Shown here one piece after another: positions 47,824 through 57,982 of a stretch of 64,000 bases of DNA. Location: the NCBI RefSeq assembly GCF_018687575.1, contig NZ_CP061297.1, positions 1 through 64,000 on the forward strand, read 5' to 3'. How positions within the stretch are numbered: position 1 is the first letter of the stretch; every line of letters begins with the position of its first letter. Position numbers and translations under genes: made by a program. Below the pieces are notes generated by a model that searched no databases, had not been told where the DNA came from, and saw only the letters and a program-made list of their open reading frames with translations. The stretch comes from Polynucleobacter asymbioticus (GTDB lineage Bacteria > Pseudomonadota > Gammaproteobacteria > Burkholderiales > Burkholderiaceae).

Positions 47824-48294
47824 ATGCCACGTCGTCGTGAAGTTCCCAAACGGGAAATCCTGCCTGATCCAAAATTCGGCAATGTAGAAGTAGCAAAATT
47901 CATGAACGTCCTCATGTTGGACGGCAAGAAATCGGTTGCAGAGCGTATCGTTTACGGTGCCTTTGATCATATCGAGAAAAAAGCAAACAAAGAACCACTC
48001 GAAGTTTTCTCAACAGCTATGGGCAACGTTAAGCCAATGGTTGAGGTGAAGAGCCGTCGTGTTGGTGGCGCTAACTACCAGGTTCCTGTTGAAGTTCGCC
48101 CATCACGCCGTTCTGCTTTGGCAATGCGCTGGGTGCGCGAAGCCGCTAAAAAGCGCGGTGAAAAATCGATGGCCCAACGTTTGGCCAACGAATTATTAGA
48201 AGCTGCAGAAGGTCGCGGCGGAGCAATGAAGAAGCGTGAAGAAGTTCACCGTATGGCAGAAGCTAACAAAGCTTTCTCACATTTCCGCTTCTAA
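47824..48294 (+). CDS. rpsG: 30S ribosomal protein S7
   Basis: S7 starts assembly of the 30S head and contacts the E site. The 156 residues include [32 protein letters not shown] and [12 protein letters not shown], all typical, with a basic C-terminal helix ([21 protein letters not shown]). A GAAGGAG ribosome binding site lies before the ATG. fusA follows after 27 bases. Confidence 0.98.
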   Translation: MPRRREVPKREILPDPKFGNVEVAKFMNVLMLDGKKSVAERIVYGAFDHIEKKANKEPLEVFSTAMGNVKPMVEVKSRRVGGANYQVPVEVRPSRRSALAMRWVREAAKKRGEKSMAQRLANELLEAAEGRGGAMKKREEVHRMAEANKAFSHFRF

Positions 48295-48321
48295 TCGCAC
48301 AGCAAAGAAAAGGTACCAACA

Positions 48322-50424
48322 GTGGCACGTAAAACCCCTATCGACAAATACCGCAATATCGGTATTTCTGCGCACATTGACGCAGGCAAGACAACAACAA
48401 CAGAACGCGTTTTGTTCTACACCGGTGTTAATCACAAAATCGGTGAAGTGCATGATGGCGCTGCAACCATGGACTGGATGGAGCAAGAGCAAGAGCGTGG
48501 TATCACGATTACTTCTGCTGCTACTACAACGTTCTGGAAGGGCATGGCTGGTAATTTCCCAGAGCACCGCATCAATATTATTGATACCCCAGGACACGTA
48601 GACTTCACAATTGAAGTTGAGCGTTCAATGCGCGTTTTGGATGGCGCTTGCATGGTTTACTGTGCGGTAGGTGGTGTACAGCCACAATCTGAAACTGTTT
48701 GGCGTCAAGCTAACAAGTACCAGGTTCCACGTTTAGCATTCGTAAACAAGATGGACCGCACTGGTGCGAACTTCTTCAAGGTCTATGACCAAATGAAGAT
48801 GCGCCTCAAAGCTAATCCTATCTTGATCCAAATCCCAATCGGCGCTGAAGAAAACTTTAAAGGCGTTGTGGACTTGGTAAAAATGAAGGCCATCTATTGG
48901 GACGAAGAGTCACAAGGTACTAAGTTTACATACGCAGATATCCCTGCTGAATTGCAAGCATCTGCAGAAGAGTGGCGCGAGAAAATGCTCGAAGCTGCTG
49001 CAGAGAGTTCAGAAGAGTTGATGGAAAAGTATCTCGGCGGCGAAGGCTTGACCGAAGAAGAAATCAAAGGCGCATTACGTCAACGTACTATTGCTAATGA
49101 AATCGTTCCAATGTTGTGCGGAACAGCTTTCAAAAACAAAGGCGTTCAGGCGATGTTGGATGCAGTTGTTGAATTGTTGCCTTCACCATTAGACGTTCCA
49201 CCAGTTCCATGTGAATTGGAAGACGGCACACCAACAACACGTGAAGCTTCTGATAGCGCGAAATTTTCAGCCTTAGCATTTAAGATCATGACTGACCCAT
49301 TCGTTGGCCAGCTCATCTTCTTCCGTGTTTACTCAGGCGTCATGAAATCTGGTGACACAATCTACAACCCAATTAAGGGTAAGAAAGAGCGTGTTGGACG
49401 TTTGTTGCAGATGCATGCAAATGAACGTGAAGAAATTAAAGAAGTATTCGCTGGCGATATCGCAGCTGCAGTTGGTCTGAAAGACGCAACTACTGGCGAA
49501 ACATTGTGTGATCCAGATAGCATCGTTATTTTAGAGCGCATGGTATTCCCAGAGCCTGTAATCTCTCAAGCAGTTGAGCCAAAGACAAAAGCAGACCAAG
49601 AAAAAATGGGCCTTGCTTTGAATCGCTTGGCACAAGAAGATCCTTCTTTCCGCGTGAAGACAGACGAAGAGTCTGGTCAAACGATTATTTCCGGTATGGG
49701 CGAGCTGCACTTGGAAATTTTGGTTGATCGTATGAAGCGTGAATTTAGCGTTGAAGCAACTGTTGGTAAGCCACAAGTTGCTTACCGTGAAACGATTCGT
49801 AAAGTTTGCGAAGAGATTGAAGGTAAATTCGTTAAGCAGTCTGGTGGTCGTGGTCAATACGGTCACGTGGTCTTGAAGTTAGAGCCACAGGCACCAGGCA
49901 AAGGTTTTGAATTTGTTGACGCTATTAAGGGTGGTGTAGTTCCACGTGAATACATTCCTGCGGTAGAAAAAGGAATTATCGAAACATTGAACTCCGGTAT
50001 TTTGGCTGGCTATCCAGTTGTAGATATCAAAGCAACATTGTTCTTCGGTTCATACCATGACGTTGACTCCAACGAAAACGCATTTAAGATGGCGGGCTCG
50101 ATGGCATTCAAAGACGGTATGCGCAAAGCATCACCAGTGTTGCTAGAACCAATGATGGCTGTTGAAGTTGAAACACCAGAAGATTTCATGGGTAACGTAA
50201 TGGGTGACCTCTCATCACGTCGCGGTATTTTGCAAGGTATGGATGACATTCCAGGGGGCGGTAAGATCGTTCGCGCTGAAGTGCCATTGGCAGAGATGTT
50301 TGGTTACTCAACTGGCTTGCGCTCGTTGACCCAAGGTCGCGCTACCTACACCATGGAATTTAAGCATTATTCCGAAGCACCTAAGAACGTTGCTGAAGCA
50401 GTTATGGCTGCTAAAGCGAAGTAA
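48322..50424 (+). CDS. fusA: Elongation factor G
   Basis: EF-G drives translocation on the ribosome using GTP. The 700 residues have G1 [15 protein letters not shown], the switch [12 protein letters not shown]3 DTPGHVDFT and G4 NKMD, then domains II-V with the [13 protein letters not shown] segment. The start is GTG at 48322, and AAAGGT lies upstream as a weak ribosome binding site. tuf copy 2 follows 50 bases on, with no terminator between. Confidence 0.98.
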   Translation: MARKTPIDKYRNIGISAHIDAGKTTTTERVLFYTGVNHKIGEVHDGAATMDWMEQEQERGITITSAATTTFWKGMAGNFPEHRINIIDTPGHVDFTIEVERSMRVLDGACMVYCAVGGVQPQSETVWRQANKYQVPRLAFVNKMDRTGANFFKVYDQMKMRLKANPILIQIPIGAEENFKGVVDLVKMKAIYWDEESQGTKFTYADIPAELQASAEEWREKMLEAAAESSEELMEKYLGGEGLTEEEIKGALRQRTIANEIVPMLCGTAFKNKGVQAMLDAVVELLPSPLDVPPVPCELEDGTPTTREASDSAKFSALAFKIMTDPFVGQLIFFRVYSGVMKSGDTIYNPIKGKKERVGRLLQMHANEREEIKEVFAGDIAAAVGLKDATTGETLCDPDSIVILERMVFPEPVISQAVEPKTKADQEKMGLALNRLAQEDPSFRVKTDEESGQTIISGMGELHLEILVDRMKREFSVEATVGKPQVAYRETIRKVCEEIEGKFVKQSGGRGQYGHVVLKLEPQAPGKGFEFVDAIKGGVVPREYIPAVEKGIIETLNSGILAGYPVVDIKATLFFGSYHDVDSNENAFKMAGSMAFKDGMRKASPVLLEPMMAVEVETPEDFMGNVMGDLSSRRGILQGMDDIPGGGKIVRAEVPLAEMFGYSTGLRSLTQGRATYTMEFKHYSEAPKNVAEAVMAAKAK

Positions 50425-50459
50425 TTTATCCACATTATTTTGAATATTGACTAGCTAAG

Positions 50460-51668
50460 AAGGCAGACAAAAAAATGGCAAAAGAAAAGTTTGAGCGGAC
50501 AAAACCGCACGTAAACGTTGGCACAATCGGTCACGTTGACCATGGTAAAACCACATTGACAGCAGCTATTGCAACCGTGCTTTCAAAAGCATTCGGTGGC
50601 GAAGCAAAAGCATACGATCAGATCGATGCTGCTCCAGAAGAAAAAGCACGCGGTATTACTATTAATACAGCACACGTTGAGTATGAGACTGCAAATCGTC
50701 ACTACGCACACGTGGATTGCCCAGGACATGCTGACTACGTTAAGAACATGATTACTGGTGCTGCTCAGATGGACGGCGCTATTTTGGTTTGCTCTGCAGC
50801 TGACGGCCCAATGCCACAAACTCGCGAGCACATCCTCTTGGCACGCCAAGTTGGTGTTCCATACATCATCGTTTTCTTGAACAAGTGCGACATGGTTGAT
50901 GACGCTGAGTTGTTAGAACTCGTAGAAATGGAAGTTCGTGAGCTTCTATCTAAGTACGACTTCCCAGGCGATGACACACCAATCGTTCAAGGCTCTGCTA
51001 AGTTAGCTCTTGAAGGCGACGAAGGCCCATTGGGTAAAGAAGCCATCATGAAGTTGGCTGAAGCGCTTGACTCATACATCCCAACTCCAGAGCGTGCTGT
51101 TGACGGTGCGTTCTTGATGCCAGTAGAGGACGTGTTCTCTATCTCCGGTCGCGGTACTGTTGTTACAGGCCGTATCGAGCGCGGTATCGTTAAAGTTGGT
51201 GAAGAGATTGAAATTATTGGTATCAAGCCAACACTCAAGACAACTTGTACTGGTGTTGAAATGTTCCGCAAATTGCTCGACCAAGGTCAAGCAGGCGATA
51301 ACGTTGGTATCTTGTTACGCGGTACAAAACGTGAAGAAGTTGAGCGCGGCCAAGTATTGGCTAAACCAGGTTCAATCACCCCACACACTCACTTTACAGC
51401 CGAGGTTTACATCTTGGGTAAAGACGAAGGTGGTCGTCATACTCCATTCTTTAACAACTATCGTCCACAGTTCTACTTCCGTACAACGGACGTAACTGGT
51501 TCAATCGAGTTGCCAAAAGACAAAGAAATGGTTATGCCTGGTGATAACGTCACGATTACCGTAAAACTCATTGCTCCAATCGCGATGGAAGAAGGTTTAC
51601 GTTTTGCGATCCGTGAAGGTGGCCGTACTGTTGGCGCCGGTGTGGTTGCAAAGATTTTGGCTTAATAG
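50460..51668 (+). repeat. tuf repeat, copy 2
   Basis: Second copy of the 1209-base repeat at 33680-34888, in the same orientation 16,780 bases apart. Recombination between them would delete or duplicate the intervening rplKAJL-rpoBC-rpsL-fusA block. Confidence 0.93.
50475..51665 (+). CDS. tuf: Elongation factor Tu (copy 2)
   Basis: The same 396-residue protein as the copy at 33695, with GHVDHGKT at 19-26. It is the last gene of the rpsL-rpsG-fusA-tuf string, the classic tufA position, while the first copy is in the tufB position next to tRNAs. Even third codon positions agree, so recent or ongoing gene conversion is likely. A 12-base perfect hairpin lies 31 bases after the stop, before rpsJ. 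Confidence 0.98.
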   Translation: MAKEKFERTKPHVNVGTIGHVDHGKTTLTAAIATVLSKAFGGEAKAYDQIDAAPEEKARGITINTAHVEYETANRHYAHVDCPGHADYVKNMITGAAQMDGAILVCSAADGPMPQTREHILLARQVGVPYIIVFLNKCDMVDDAELLELVEMEVRELLSKYDFPGDDTPIVQGSAKLALEGDEGPLGKEAIMKLAEALDSYIPTPERAVDGAFLMPVEDVFSISGRGTVVTGRIERGIVKVGEEIEIIGIKPTLKTTCTGVEMFRKLLDQGQAGDNVGILLRGTKREEVERGQVLAKPGSITPHTHFTAEVYILGKDEGGRHTPFFNNYRPQFYFRTTDVTGSIELPKDKEMVMPGDNVTITVKLIAPIAMEEGLRFAIREGGRTVGAGVVAKILA

Positions 51669-51696
51669 CAGTAAAAATATTTAGCGGTTTGCTAAC

Positions 51697-51725
51697 CGGT
51701 GACATCAGTGCTGCTGATGTCACCG
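51697..51725 (+). terminator. Perfect 12-base hairpin between tuf and rpsJ
   Basis: CGGTGACATCAG (51697-51708), loop TGCTG, CTGATGTCACCG (51714-51725). A short CTTT follows, without a full T-tract. It is either a leaky terminator or attenuator for rpsJ, or an RNA processing site separating the tuf and rpsJ messages. Confidence 0.6.
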
Positions 51726-51776
51726 AGCTCTTTAGAAATATAACGCGGCAGCACCGCAACGCTCTTTGGAATTAAT

Positions 51777-52088
51777 ATGCAAAACCAAAAAATTCGTATT
51801 CGTCTTAAAGCATTTGATTACCGTTTGATCGACCAGTCTGCAGCTGAAATCGTTGATACAGCTAAGCGTACTGGTGCAGTTGTTAAGGGTCCAGTACCTT
51901 TGCCAACTCGTATCGAGCGTTTTGATATTTTGCGTTCACCACACGTAAACAAGACTTCACGTGACCAGTTAGAGATTCGTACCCATCTGCGTTTGATGGA
52001 TATCGTTGATCCTACAGAGAAAACAGTGGATGCCTTGATGAAATTAGACCTCCCAGCAGGTGTGGACGTCGAAATTAAGTTGCAGTAA
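51777..52088 (+). CDS. rpsJ: 30S ribosomal protein S10
   Basis: S10 is a 30S head protein and the NusE partner of antitermination. The 103 residues include [17 protein letters not shown] and the tRNA-binding-loop-like [16 protein letters not shown], and length is exactly typical. It is separated from the rest of the S10 genes by a promoter and hairpin, so it is probably expressed mainly with tuf. The preceding perfect hairpin may modulate it. Confidence 0.98.
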   Translation: MQNQKIRIRLKAFDYRLIDQSAAEIVDTAKRTGAVVKGPVPLPTRIERFDILRSPHVNKTSRDQLEIRTHLRLMDIVDPTEKTVDALMKLDLPAGVDVEIKLQ

Positions 52089-52098
52089 TTCAGTATTT

Positions 52099-52140
52099 CC
52101 AGTCTTAGCGCTTGCCAAGACTGGCCTTTCGGGATAGAAT
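52099..52140 (+). promoter_or_regulatory. Hairpin with embedded promoter before rplC
   Basis: A stem CCAGTCTT (52099-52106) / AAGACTGG (52117-52124) is followed by a strong promoter: -35 TTGCCA (52112-52117), 17-base spacer, -10 TAGAAT (52135-52140). The -35 lies in the loop and touches the 3' arm. About 140 bases of leader then precede rplC. The promoter probably drives rplC through rpsQ. Confidence 0.75.
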
Positions 52141-52285
52141 CTAAGGCTTCGCTCAATTATTTGGGCGAATTTAAAGGTTTTATCAGCATTAAAAACGTTG
52201 TAAGTTATTGATTTAGAAGTACTTTTACTTGTAAATCACTTAAATTAATTTTGCCGACCAATCGAAGTCGGCGTGGAGCATGAAT

Positions 52286-52942
52286 ATGAGCTTAGGCTTA
52301 ATCGGTCGCAAGATCGGCATGACCCGTCTATTTACGGACGAAGGGGAAGCGATTCCTGTCACCGTAATTGACGTGAGCGACAACAGAATCGCTCAAATCA
52401 AGACCCAGGCAACTGATGGCTATGATGCTATCCAGTTGGCACATGGCACACGTAGAGCTACTCGCGTTACCAAAGCAATGGCTGGTCACTTCGCTAAGGC
52501 GGGTGTGATGGCTGGTAACGGTCTCAACGAATTTCATTTAGATGCAGCAAAAATCGCTGAAATGGCACCAGGACAAGTAATTCCTGCTGACACTGCATTT
52601 GCTGCTGGCCAAAAAGTAGATGTACAAGGTGTAACGATTGGTAAAGGTTATGCCGGTACCATCAAGCGCCACCACTTCGCTTCAGGTCGCGCGTCACACG
52701 GTAACTCACGTTCACATAACGTGCCAGGTTCTATCGGTATGGCGCAAGATCCAGGTCGTGTTTTCCCAGGTAAGCGCATGACAGGCCACCTTGGTGACGA
52801 AACACGCACTGTACAAAATTTAGTCATCGCACGCATTGATGCAGAACGTAATCTCATCATGGTTAAAGGCGCTATTCCAGGTGCCCCAGGCGGTAAAGTT
52901 ATTGTTACTCCAGCGGTGAAGACACCGTTGAAGAAGAAATAA
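52286..52942 (+). CDS. rplC: 50S ribosomal protein L3
   Basis: L3 starts 50S assembly near the peptidyl transferase centre. About 218 residues with [16 protein letters not shown] and the long loop [20 protein letters not shown]; the Gln in MAQDPG is the usual PrmB methylation site. I chose ATG at 52286 because GGAG lies eight bases upstream; ATG at 52280 is too close to it. It opens the main S10 operon here, directly before rplD. Confidence 0.97.
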   Translation: MSLGLIGRKIGMTRLFTDEGEAIPVTVIDVSDNRIAQIKTQATDGYDAIQLAHGTRRATRVTKAMAGHFAKAGVMAGNGLNEFHLDAAKIAEMAPGQVIPADTAFAAGQKVDVQGVTIGKGYAGTIKRHHFASGRASHGNSRSHNVPGSIGMAQDPGRVFPGKRMTGHLGDETRTVQNLVIARIDAERNLIMVKGAIPGAPGGKVIVTPAVKTPLKKK

Positions 52943-52953
52943 GGAGAGCGAAT

Positions 52954-53574
52954 ATGGAACTTAAGCTTCTCCAAGATAACGGAACTTTGGGCGCAGGCGT
53001 TCAAGCCTCACCAGAAGTATTCGAGCGCGAATATAACGAAGCATTGGTACACCAAGTTGTTGTGGCTTACCAAGCAAATGCACGTAGCGGTAACCGTGCA
53101 CAAAAAGACCGTGAGCAAGTTAAGCACACAACCAAAAAACCTTGGCGTCAAAAAGGTACTGGTCGTGCTCGTGCTGGTATGAGCTCTTCCCCGCTGTGGC
53201 GTGGAGGTGGTCGTATATTCCCGAATTCACCTGAAGAAAATTTCAGCCAAAAAGTAAACAAGAAAATGTACCGCGCTGGTATGAGATCTATTCTGTCTCA
53301 GTTAGCACGCGAAGGTCGTTTGAATGTTGTTGACCAATTTAATCTTGATGCTCCAAAGACTAAAGTTTTAGCTGACAAAGTTAAAGCAATGGGCTTGGAT
53401 TCAGTCTTGATCATCGTTGATCAGGTTAGCGAGAATTTGTATTTGGCATCACGCAACTTGCATAAGGTTGCTGTATGTGAGCCACAGCACGCTGATCCAT
53501 TAGCTTTAGTTCAATACAAAAAAGTATTGGTAAGCAAAGCAGCGATCGCAAAAATTGAGGAGTTGCTGAAATGA
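52954..53574 (+). CDS. rplD: 50S ribosomal protein L4
   Basis: L4 lines the exit tunnel and in E. coli represses the S10 operon (known). The 206 residues include the tunnel loop [25 protein letters not shown] in usual form, with no macrolide-resistance change that I can see. Its last four bases overlap the rplW start, so translation is coupled. An AAGGAGAG ribosome binding site precedes it. Confidence 0.98.
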   Translation: MELKLLQDNGTLGAGVQASPEVFEREYNEALVHQVVVAYQANARSGNRAQKDREQVKHTTKKPWRQKGTGRARAGMSSSPLWRGGGRIFPNSPEENFSQKVNKKMYRAGMRSILSQLAREGRLNVVDQFNLDAPKTKVLADKVKAMGLDSVLIIVDQVSENLYLASRNLHKVAVCEPQHADPLALVQYKKVLVSKAAIAKIEELLK

Positions 53575-53885
53575 GCCAAGTCCGTAAAAACGATCACAGC
53601 TTGATGAAGGTTCTGCTTGGACCGGTTATCTCTGAAAAAGCAACTATGGTTGCAGAGAAAAACGAACAAGTAGTATTCCAAGTTACACGCGACGCTAATA
53701 AGAGCGATGTGAAACAAGCGGTTGAGTTGCTCTTCAAGGTGCAAGTTGACTCTGTTCAAATCGTGAATCAAAAAGGTAAGCCAAAGCGCTATGGCCGTTT
53801 TGAAGGTCGTCGTGACCACACTAAGAAGGCCTACGTTAGCTTGAAGCCAGGTCAAGAAATTAACTTTGAAGCGGAGGCGAATTAA
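53571..53885 (+). CDS. rplW: 50S ribosomal protein L23
   Basis: L23 sits at the tunnel exit and docks SRP and trigger factor. The 104 residues include [16 protein letters not shown] near the start and the [20 protein letters not shown] end, as in the family. It overlaps rplD by four bases (ATGA) and is two bases from rplB, a tight operon arrangement. Confidence 0.98.
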   Translation: MSQVRKNDHSLMKVLLGPVISEKATMVAEKNEQVVFQVTRDANKSDVKQAVELLFKVQVDSVQIVNQKGKPKRYGRFEGRRDHTKKAYVSLKPGQEINFEAEAN

Positions 53886-53887
53886 TC

Positions 53888-54718
53888 ATGCCTTTGATGA
53901 AGACAAAACCGACCTCACCAGGTCGTCGCTCAATGGTCAAGGTGGTAAATCCTGATCTGCATAAAGGTAAGCCTTTTGCAGCGTTGGTAGAGCCACAGTT
54001 CCAAAAAGCAGGTCGTAACAATAATGGTCATATCACTACCCGTCATAAGGGTGGTGGTCATAAGCATCACTATCGTGTTGTTGATTTCAAACGCAACGAC
54101 AAAGATGGTATTCCAGCAAAAGTTGAGCGTTTGGAATACGATCCAAATCGCAGTGCAAATATTGCATTGATCGTGTTTGCTGATGGTGAGCGTCGCTATA
54201 TTCTTGCTGCAAAAGGCATGACTGTTGGTCAGGCATTGATGAGTGGCTCTGAAGCCCCAATCAAGTCTGGTAACAACTTGCCAATTCGTAATATTCCAGT
54301 TGGTAGCACAATTCATTGCGTAGAAATGTTGCCGGGCAAAGGTGCTCAAATCGCACGTTCTGCTGGTGGCTCTGCAGTGTTATTAGCTCGTGAAGGTGTA
54401 TACGCTCAGGTGCGCTTGCGCTCTGGTGAAGTTCGCCGTATTTTGATCGATTGCCGTGCCACTATTGGTGAAGTTGGTAATGAAGAGCATAGCTTGCGCG
54501 TTATCGGTAAAGCTGGTGCAAATCGCTGGCGTGGTATTCGCCCAACCGTTCGCGGTGTGGCAATGAACCCAGTAGATCACCCACACGGTGGTGGTGAAGG
54601 TAGAACTGGCGAAGGCCGTGTACCTGTCTCCCCATGGGGCACACCAACTAAAGGTTATCGTACACGTCGCAATAAGCGTACAACTTCGATGATCGTTCAA
54701 CGTCGTCAAAAACGTTAA
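53888..54718 (+). CDS. rplB: 50S ribosomal protein L2
   Basis: L2 supports the peptidyl transferase centre. The 276 residues start [17 protein letters not shown] and contain [15 protein letters not shown] with His231, the equivalent of the functionally important E. coli His229. Basic C-terminus [22 protein letters not shown]. Normal length and context between rplW and rpsS. Confidence 0.98.
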   Translation: MPLMKTKPTSPGRRSMVKVVNPDLHKGKPFAALVEPQFQKAGRNNNGHITTRHKGGGHKHHYRVVDFKRNDKDGIPAKVERLEYDPNRSANIALIVFADGERRYILAAKGMTVGQALMSGSEAPIKSGNNLPIRNIPVGSTIHCVEMLPGKGAQIARSAGGSAVLLAREGVYAQVRLRSGEVRRILIDCRATIGEVGNEEHSLRVIGKAGANRWRGIRPTVRGVAMNPVDHPHGGGEGRTGEGRVPVSPWGTPTKGYRTRRNKRTTSMIVQRRQKR

Positions 54719-54737
54719 GCGATAAGGATAAATAGAT

Positions 54738-55016
54738 ATGACACGTTCAGCTAAAAAAGGCCCATTTTGCGACGCCAGCTTAGTAAAAAAAGTTGAAGTT
54801 GCACAAGCCAACAAAGACAAAAAGCCGATCAAAACTTGGTCACGCCGTTCAACAATCCTCCCAGACTTCATTGGTCTGACGATTGCTGTACATAACGGTC
54901 GTCAACACGTTCCGGTATATGTATCAGAAAACATGGTGGGTCATAAGTTAGGCGAATTTGCCTTGACCCGTACTTTCAAAGGTCACGCTGCTGACAAGAA
55001 AGTAACGAAGAAGTAA
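54738..55016 (+). CDS. rpsS: 30S ribosomal protein S19
   Basis: S19 binds the 30S head with S13. The 92 residues have [19 protein letters not shown], the [15 protein letters not shown] motif and [15 protein letters not shown], all matching the family. The stop is followed by AAGGGG, which is the ribosome binding site of rplV, so the two are tightly coupled. Confidence 0.98.
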   Translation: MTRSAKKGPFCDASLVKKVEVAQANKDKKPIKTWSRRSTILPDFIGLTIAVHNGRQHVPVYVSENMVGHKLGEFALTRTFKGHAADKKVTKK

Positions 55017-55026
55017 GGGGATGATG

Positions 55027-55356
55027 ATGGAAGTTAAAGCTATTCACAAAGGCGCCCGCATTTCTGCGCAAAAGACACGTTTGGTCGCTGACCAAATTCG
55101 TGGTTTGCCAATTGCACGCGCATTGAACATTTTGAATTTCAGCCCCAAGAAAGCTGCCTTCATTGTGAAAAAAGTTGTTGAGTCCGCAATGGCCAACGCT
55201 GAACACAATAAGGGTGCTGATATTGATGAGCTCAAGGTTTCAACAATTATTGTTGATAAGGGTACTTCCTTGAAGCGCTTCACAGCACGTGCTAAGGGTC
55301 GCGGTAATCAAATCGAAAAACAAACATGTCACATCACCGTGACCTTGAGTAACTAA
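55027..55356 (+). CDS. rplV: 50S ribosomal protein L22
   Basis: L22 lines the exit tunnel with its beta-hairpin, here [23 protein letters not shown]. Three ATGs lie in a row (55021, 55024, 55027). The AAGGGG site at 55015-55020 is adjacent to the first and best spaced for the third, giving 109 residues starting [16 protein letters not shown], close to the usual 110. Confidence 0.96.
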   Translation: MEVKAIHKGARISAQKTRLVADQIRGLPIARALNILNFSPKKAAFIVKKVVESAMANAEHNKGADIDELKVSTIIVDKGTSLKRFTARAKGRGNQIEKQTCHITVTLSN

Positions 55357-55364
55357 GGAAAGAT

Positions 55365-56186
55365 ATGGGACAAAAGATAAACCCAACCGGATTCCGACTC
55401 TCGGTAACGAAGAACTGGACATCACGTTGGTATGCAAACAATACTGATTTTGCGAAGATGCTTAAAGAGGACGTAGATGTCCGCATCTATCTCAAGAAGA
55501 AGTTAAAGAATGCGTCCGTAAGTAAAGTCATTATTGAGCGTCCTGCAAAGAACGCACGTATCACTATTTACAGCTCACGCCCAGGTGTTGTGATCGGTAA
55601 AAAAGGTGAAGATATTGAAGTGCTCCGTCGTGAACTCCAGAAGCGTATGGGCGTTCCAGTCCACGTGAACATCGAAGAAATTCGTAAGCCTGAAGTAGAT
55701 GCGCAATTGATCGCTGACTCTATTACTCAACAGCTAGAGAAGCGCATCATGTTCCGTCGTGCAATGAAGCGTGCAATGCAAAATGCAATGCGCCTTGGTG
55801 CACAAGGGATCAAGATCATGTCTTCTGGCCGTTTGAACGGTGCTGAAATTGCACGTCGCGAATGGTATCGTGAAGGTCGCGTTCCACTTCATACATTGAA
55901 GGCTGATATTGATTACGCAACTTCTGAGGCGGAAACAACATACGGCATCATCGGTGTAAAAGTTTGGGTTTACAAAGGCGATACATTAGGCCGCGGTGCT
56001 GATGCTGCAGCAGTTACAGCAGAGCCAGCAGCTGAAGAGAAGAAGCCACGTCGCGCACCAGCTAAAACAACCGCACGCAAACCAGCAGCCGACAGCAAGC
56101 CATTAGTTGCTGCTAAGCCTGCAGTAAAGCGTGCACCGAAAGCCGTTGAAGCCGCAAGTGCTGAAGCGCAGAAGTCAGGAGAGTAA
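55365..56186 (+). CDS. rpsC: 30S ribosomal protein S3 with basic Ala/Lys tail
   Basis: S3 forms part of the mRNA entry tunnel and has helicase activity there. The first ~215 residues are standard, with a KH domain [17 protein letters not shown] and the [15 protein letters not shown] motif. A C-terminal tail of about 60 residues follows, rich in Ala, Lys and Pro ([29 protein letters not shown]), rather like histone-H1-type sequence. Total 273 against 233 in E. coli; long basic tails are common in this order. Confidence 0.97.
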   Translation: MGQKINPTGFRLSVTKNWTSRWYANNTDFAKMLKEDVDVRIYLKKKLKNASVSKVIIERPAKNARITIYSSRPGVVIGKKGEDIEVLRRELQKRMGVPVHVNIEEIRKPEVDAQLIADSITQQLEKRIMFRRAMKRAMQNAMRLGAQGIKIMSSGRLNGAEIARREWYREGRVPLHTLKADIDYATSEAETTYGIIGVKVWVYKGDTLGRGADAAAVTAEPAAEEKKPRRAPAKTTARKPAADSKPLVAAKPAVKRAPKAVEAASAEAQKSGE

Positions 56187-56188
56187 GC

Positions 56189-56602
56189 ATGCTACAACCA
56201 AAGCGTCGTAAGTATCGCAAGGAACAAAAGGGACGTAACACTGGCGTGGCAACACGCGGTAGTTCAGTAGCCTTTGGTGACTTTGGATTGAAAGCTATTG
56301 GCCGTGGTCGTTTGACCGCACGTCAGATTGAATCTGCACGTCGCGCAATGACCCGTCACATTAAGCGTGGTGGTCGTATCTGGATTCGTATTTTCCCAGA
56401 CAAGCCAATTTCACAAAAGCCAGCTGAAGTACGTATGGGTAACGGTAAAGGTAATCCAGAGTACTACGTAGCAGAAATTCAACCAGGCAAGATTTTGTAC
56501 GAGATGGATGGCGTGGATGAAGGTTTGGCGCGCGAGGCTTTCAAGCTTGCAGCAGCTAAATTGCCATTGCAAACCACTTTCGTGATTCGCCACTTAGGTT
56601 GA
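56189..56602 (+). CDS. rplP: 50S ribosomal protein L16
   Basis: L16 organises the A-site side of the 50S subunit. The 137 residues begin [17 protein letters not shown] and contain [17 protein letters not shown], with Arg82 at the position hydroxylated by RoxA in E. coli (Arg81). Two bases separate it from rpsC. The stop TGA overlaps a spurious TTG extension of rpmC. Confidence 0.98.
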   Translation: MLQPKRRKYRKEQKGRNTGVATRGSSVAFGDFGLKAIGRGRLTARQIESARRAMTRHIKRGGRIWIRIFPDKPISQKPAEVRMGNGKGNPEYYVAEIQPGKILYEMDGVDEGLAREAFKLAAAKLPLQTTFVIRHLG

Positions 56603-56616
56603 TCGGGATAGAGATT

Positions 56617-56811
56617 ATGAAAAAGACAGAATTAGCATCCAAAGATCTGGTTGCCTTGAACGCAGAATTAACAGAGCTCTTGAAGACTAGCTTCAAGCTC
56701 CGTATGCAAAAGGGTACTCAGCAACTCACAAATACCAGCCAATTGGGTAAAACTAAGCGTGAAATTGCTCGCGTAAAGACTTTTATTACTCAAAAAACTG
56801 CACAGAAATAA
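56617..56811 (+). CDS. rpmC: 50S ribosomal protein L29
   Basis: L29 lies near the tunnel exit next to L23. The 64 residues form the usual two-helix hairpin, starting [15 protein letters not shown] and containing [31 protein letters not shown] at 56617 is chosen: the ORF can be extended to a TTG at 56599 overlapping the rplP stop, but homologues start here. Confidence 0.97.
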   Translation: MKKTELASKDLVALNAELTELLKTSFKLRMQKGTQQLTNTSQLGKTKREIARVKTFITQKTAQK

Positions 56812-56823
56812 GGAAAAAGGGAT

Positions 56824-57093
56824 ATGACAGAATTATCTAAACCCTTGCGCCGCACCCTTGTGGGTCGTGTCGTTAGCGACAAAATGCAAAAAACTGTGAC
56901 TGTGCTAGTTGAGCGCCAAGTAAAACATGCGCTTTATGGCAAATATGTTGGACAGTCCAAAAAGTACCACGCTCACGACGAAGCTGGTCAATACAAGATG
57001 GGTGATACCGTTGAAATTGCTGAATCTAAGCCAATTTCACGCACTAAATCTTGGGTTGTGACCCGTTTGGTAGAGGCTTCAAAGGGTATTTAA
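56824..57093 (+). CDS. rpsQ: 30S ribosomal protein S17
   Basis: S17 is a primary 16S-binding OB-fold protein. The 89 residues include [22 protein letters not shown] and the [19 protein letters not shown] end typical of the family. It is the last gene of the S10 part; a hairpin and a promoter separate it from rplN. Confidence 0.98.
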   Translation: MTELSKPLRRTLVGRVVSDKMQKTVTVLVERQVKHALYGKYVGQSKKYHAHDEAGQYKMGDTVEIAESKPISRTKSWVVTRLVEASKGI

Positions 57094-57103
57094 AGAAATA
57101 TTA

Positions 57104-57138
57104 GGGATTTTGGCGAACTTTCTTGCCAAATCCCTGTT
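57104..57138 (+). terminator. Terminator-like hairpin after rpsQ
   Basis: GGGATTTTGGC (57104-57114) pairs with GCCAAATCCC (57125-57134), with one bulged T, then TGTTTT. It closes the S10 operon and overlaps the -35 of the next promoter. Confidence 0.7.
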
Positions 57139-57152
57139 TTACGTAGTATGAT
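57123..57152 (+). promoter_or_regulatory. Promoter of the spc operon
   Basis: -35 TTGCCA (57123-57128), 18-base spacer, -10 TATGAT (57147-57152). The -35 overlaps the 3' arm of the preceding hairpin. A leader of about 120 bases follows before rplN, which could hold regulatory structure. Confidence 0.72.
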
Positions 57153-57279
57153 AGAAGGCTTCTCTGGTTGTATTGGGAGAAGCAGTGTTTTTTCATTAAT
57201 TCCGGGTTTTAACTTTCGTTAAAGCCCATAGACGGAACCAAGACTGTTTGCCTTTGGCTAACAAGTTGGGGATTAAAAA

Positions 57280-57648
57280 ATGATTCAGACCGAAAGTAGA
57301 TTACAGGTCGCCGATAACACAGGCGCCAGTGAAGTTTTGTGCATCAAGGTATTGGGCGGCTCTAAGCGTCGTTACGCCAGTATCGGTGATGTCATCAAAG
57401 TGACTGTAAAGTCCGCTGCTCCACGTGGCCGTGTAAAAAAAGGTGATATTTATAACGCCGTAGTAGTGAGAACTGCTAAGGGTGTACGTCGTCCAGACGG
57501 CTCATTGATTAAGTTCGATGGAAACGCTGCGGTATTGCTCAACGCCAAGTTAGAGCCAATCGGCACACGTATCTTTGGACCAGTTACGCGCGAATTGCGT
57601 ACTGAGAAGTTCATGAAGATCGTTTCTCTCGCCCCCGAAGTTATTTAA
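57280..57648 (+). CDS. rplN: 50S ribosomal protein L14
   Basis: L14 lies on the subunit interface of 50S and contacts 30S. The 122 residues start [16 protein letters not shown] and contain the family signature [24 protein letters not shown] and a C-terminal [13 protein letters not shown]. First gene of the spc operon, with its own promoter upstream. Confidence 0.98.
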   Translation: MIQTESRLQVADNTGASEVLCIKVLGGSKRRYASIGDVIKVTVKSAAPRGRVKKGDIYNAVVVRTAKGVRRPDGSLIKFDGNAAVLLNAKLEPIGTRIFGPVTRELRTEKFMKIVSLAPEVI

Positions 57649-57657
57649 GAGGCTGAT

Positions 57658-57966
57658 ATGAAAAAGATTCGTAAAGGTGATTCAGTAGTTCTCTTGACTG
57701 GCCGCGATAAAGGCAAACAAGGAACTGTTACAGCCGTTCTCGAGAACAAGTTAGTGATCGAAGGCGTAAACATTTATAAAAAGAGCGTTAAGCCAAATCC
57801 AGCAGCCGGTGTTACTGGCGGCATGATTGACAAGACGATGCCTGTTCACATTTCTAATGTGGCTTTGGTTGACGGTAACGGCAAACCATCACGTGTTGGT
57901 ATCAAACTCGTTGATGGTAAGAAGCAGCGTTTCCTCAAAACCACTGGCGCGACTTTAAGCGCATAA
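57658..57966 (+). CDS. rplX: 50S ribosomal protein L24
   Basis: L24 is an early assembly factor near the tunnel exit. The 102 residues begin with a KOW motif [24 protein letters not shown] and contain [15 protein letters not shown] (here IEGVN). Nine bases after rplN and 16 before rplE. Confidence 0.98.
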   Translation: MKKIRKGDSVVLLTGRDKGKQGTVTAVLENKLVIEGVNIYKKSVKPNPAAGVTGGMIDKTMPVHISNVALVDGNGKPSRVGIKLVDGKKQRFLKTTGATLSA

Positions 57967-57982
57967 GGGGCACGGAGAAATT

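Noticed and set aside
33680..51668. Tuf-flanked block as a composite mobile element
   Set aside because: No transposase, no inverted repeats or target duplications; the block is the ancestral ribosomal gene order, so duplicated tuf is better explained by ancient duplication and gene conversion.
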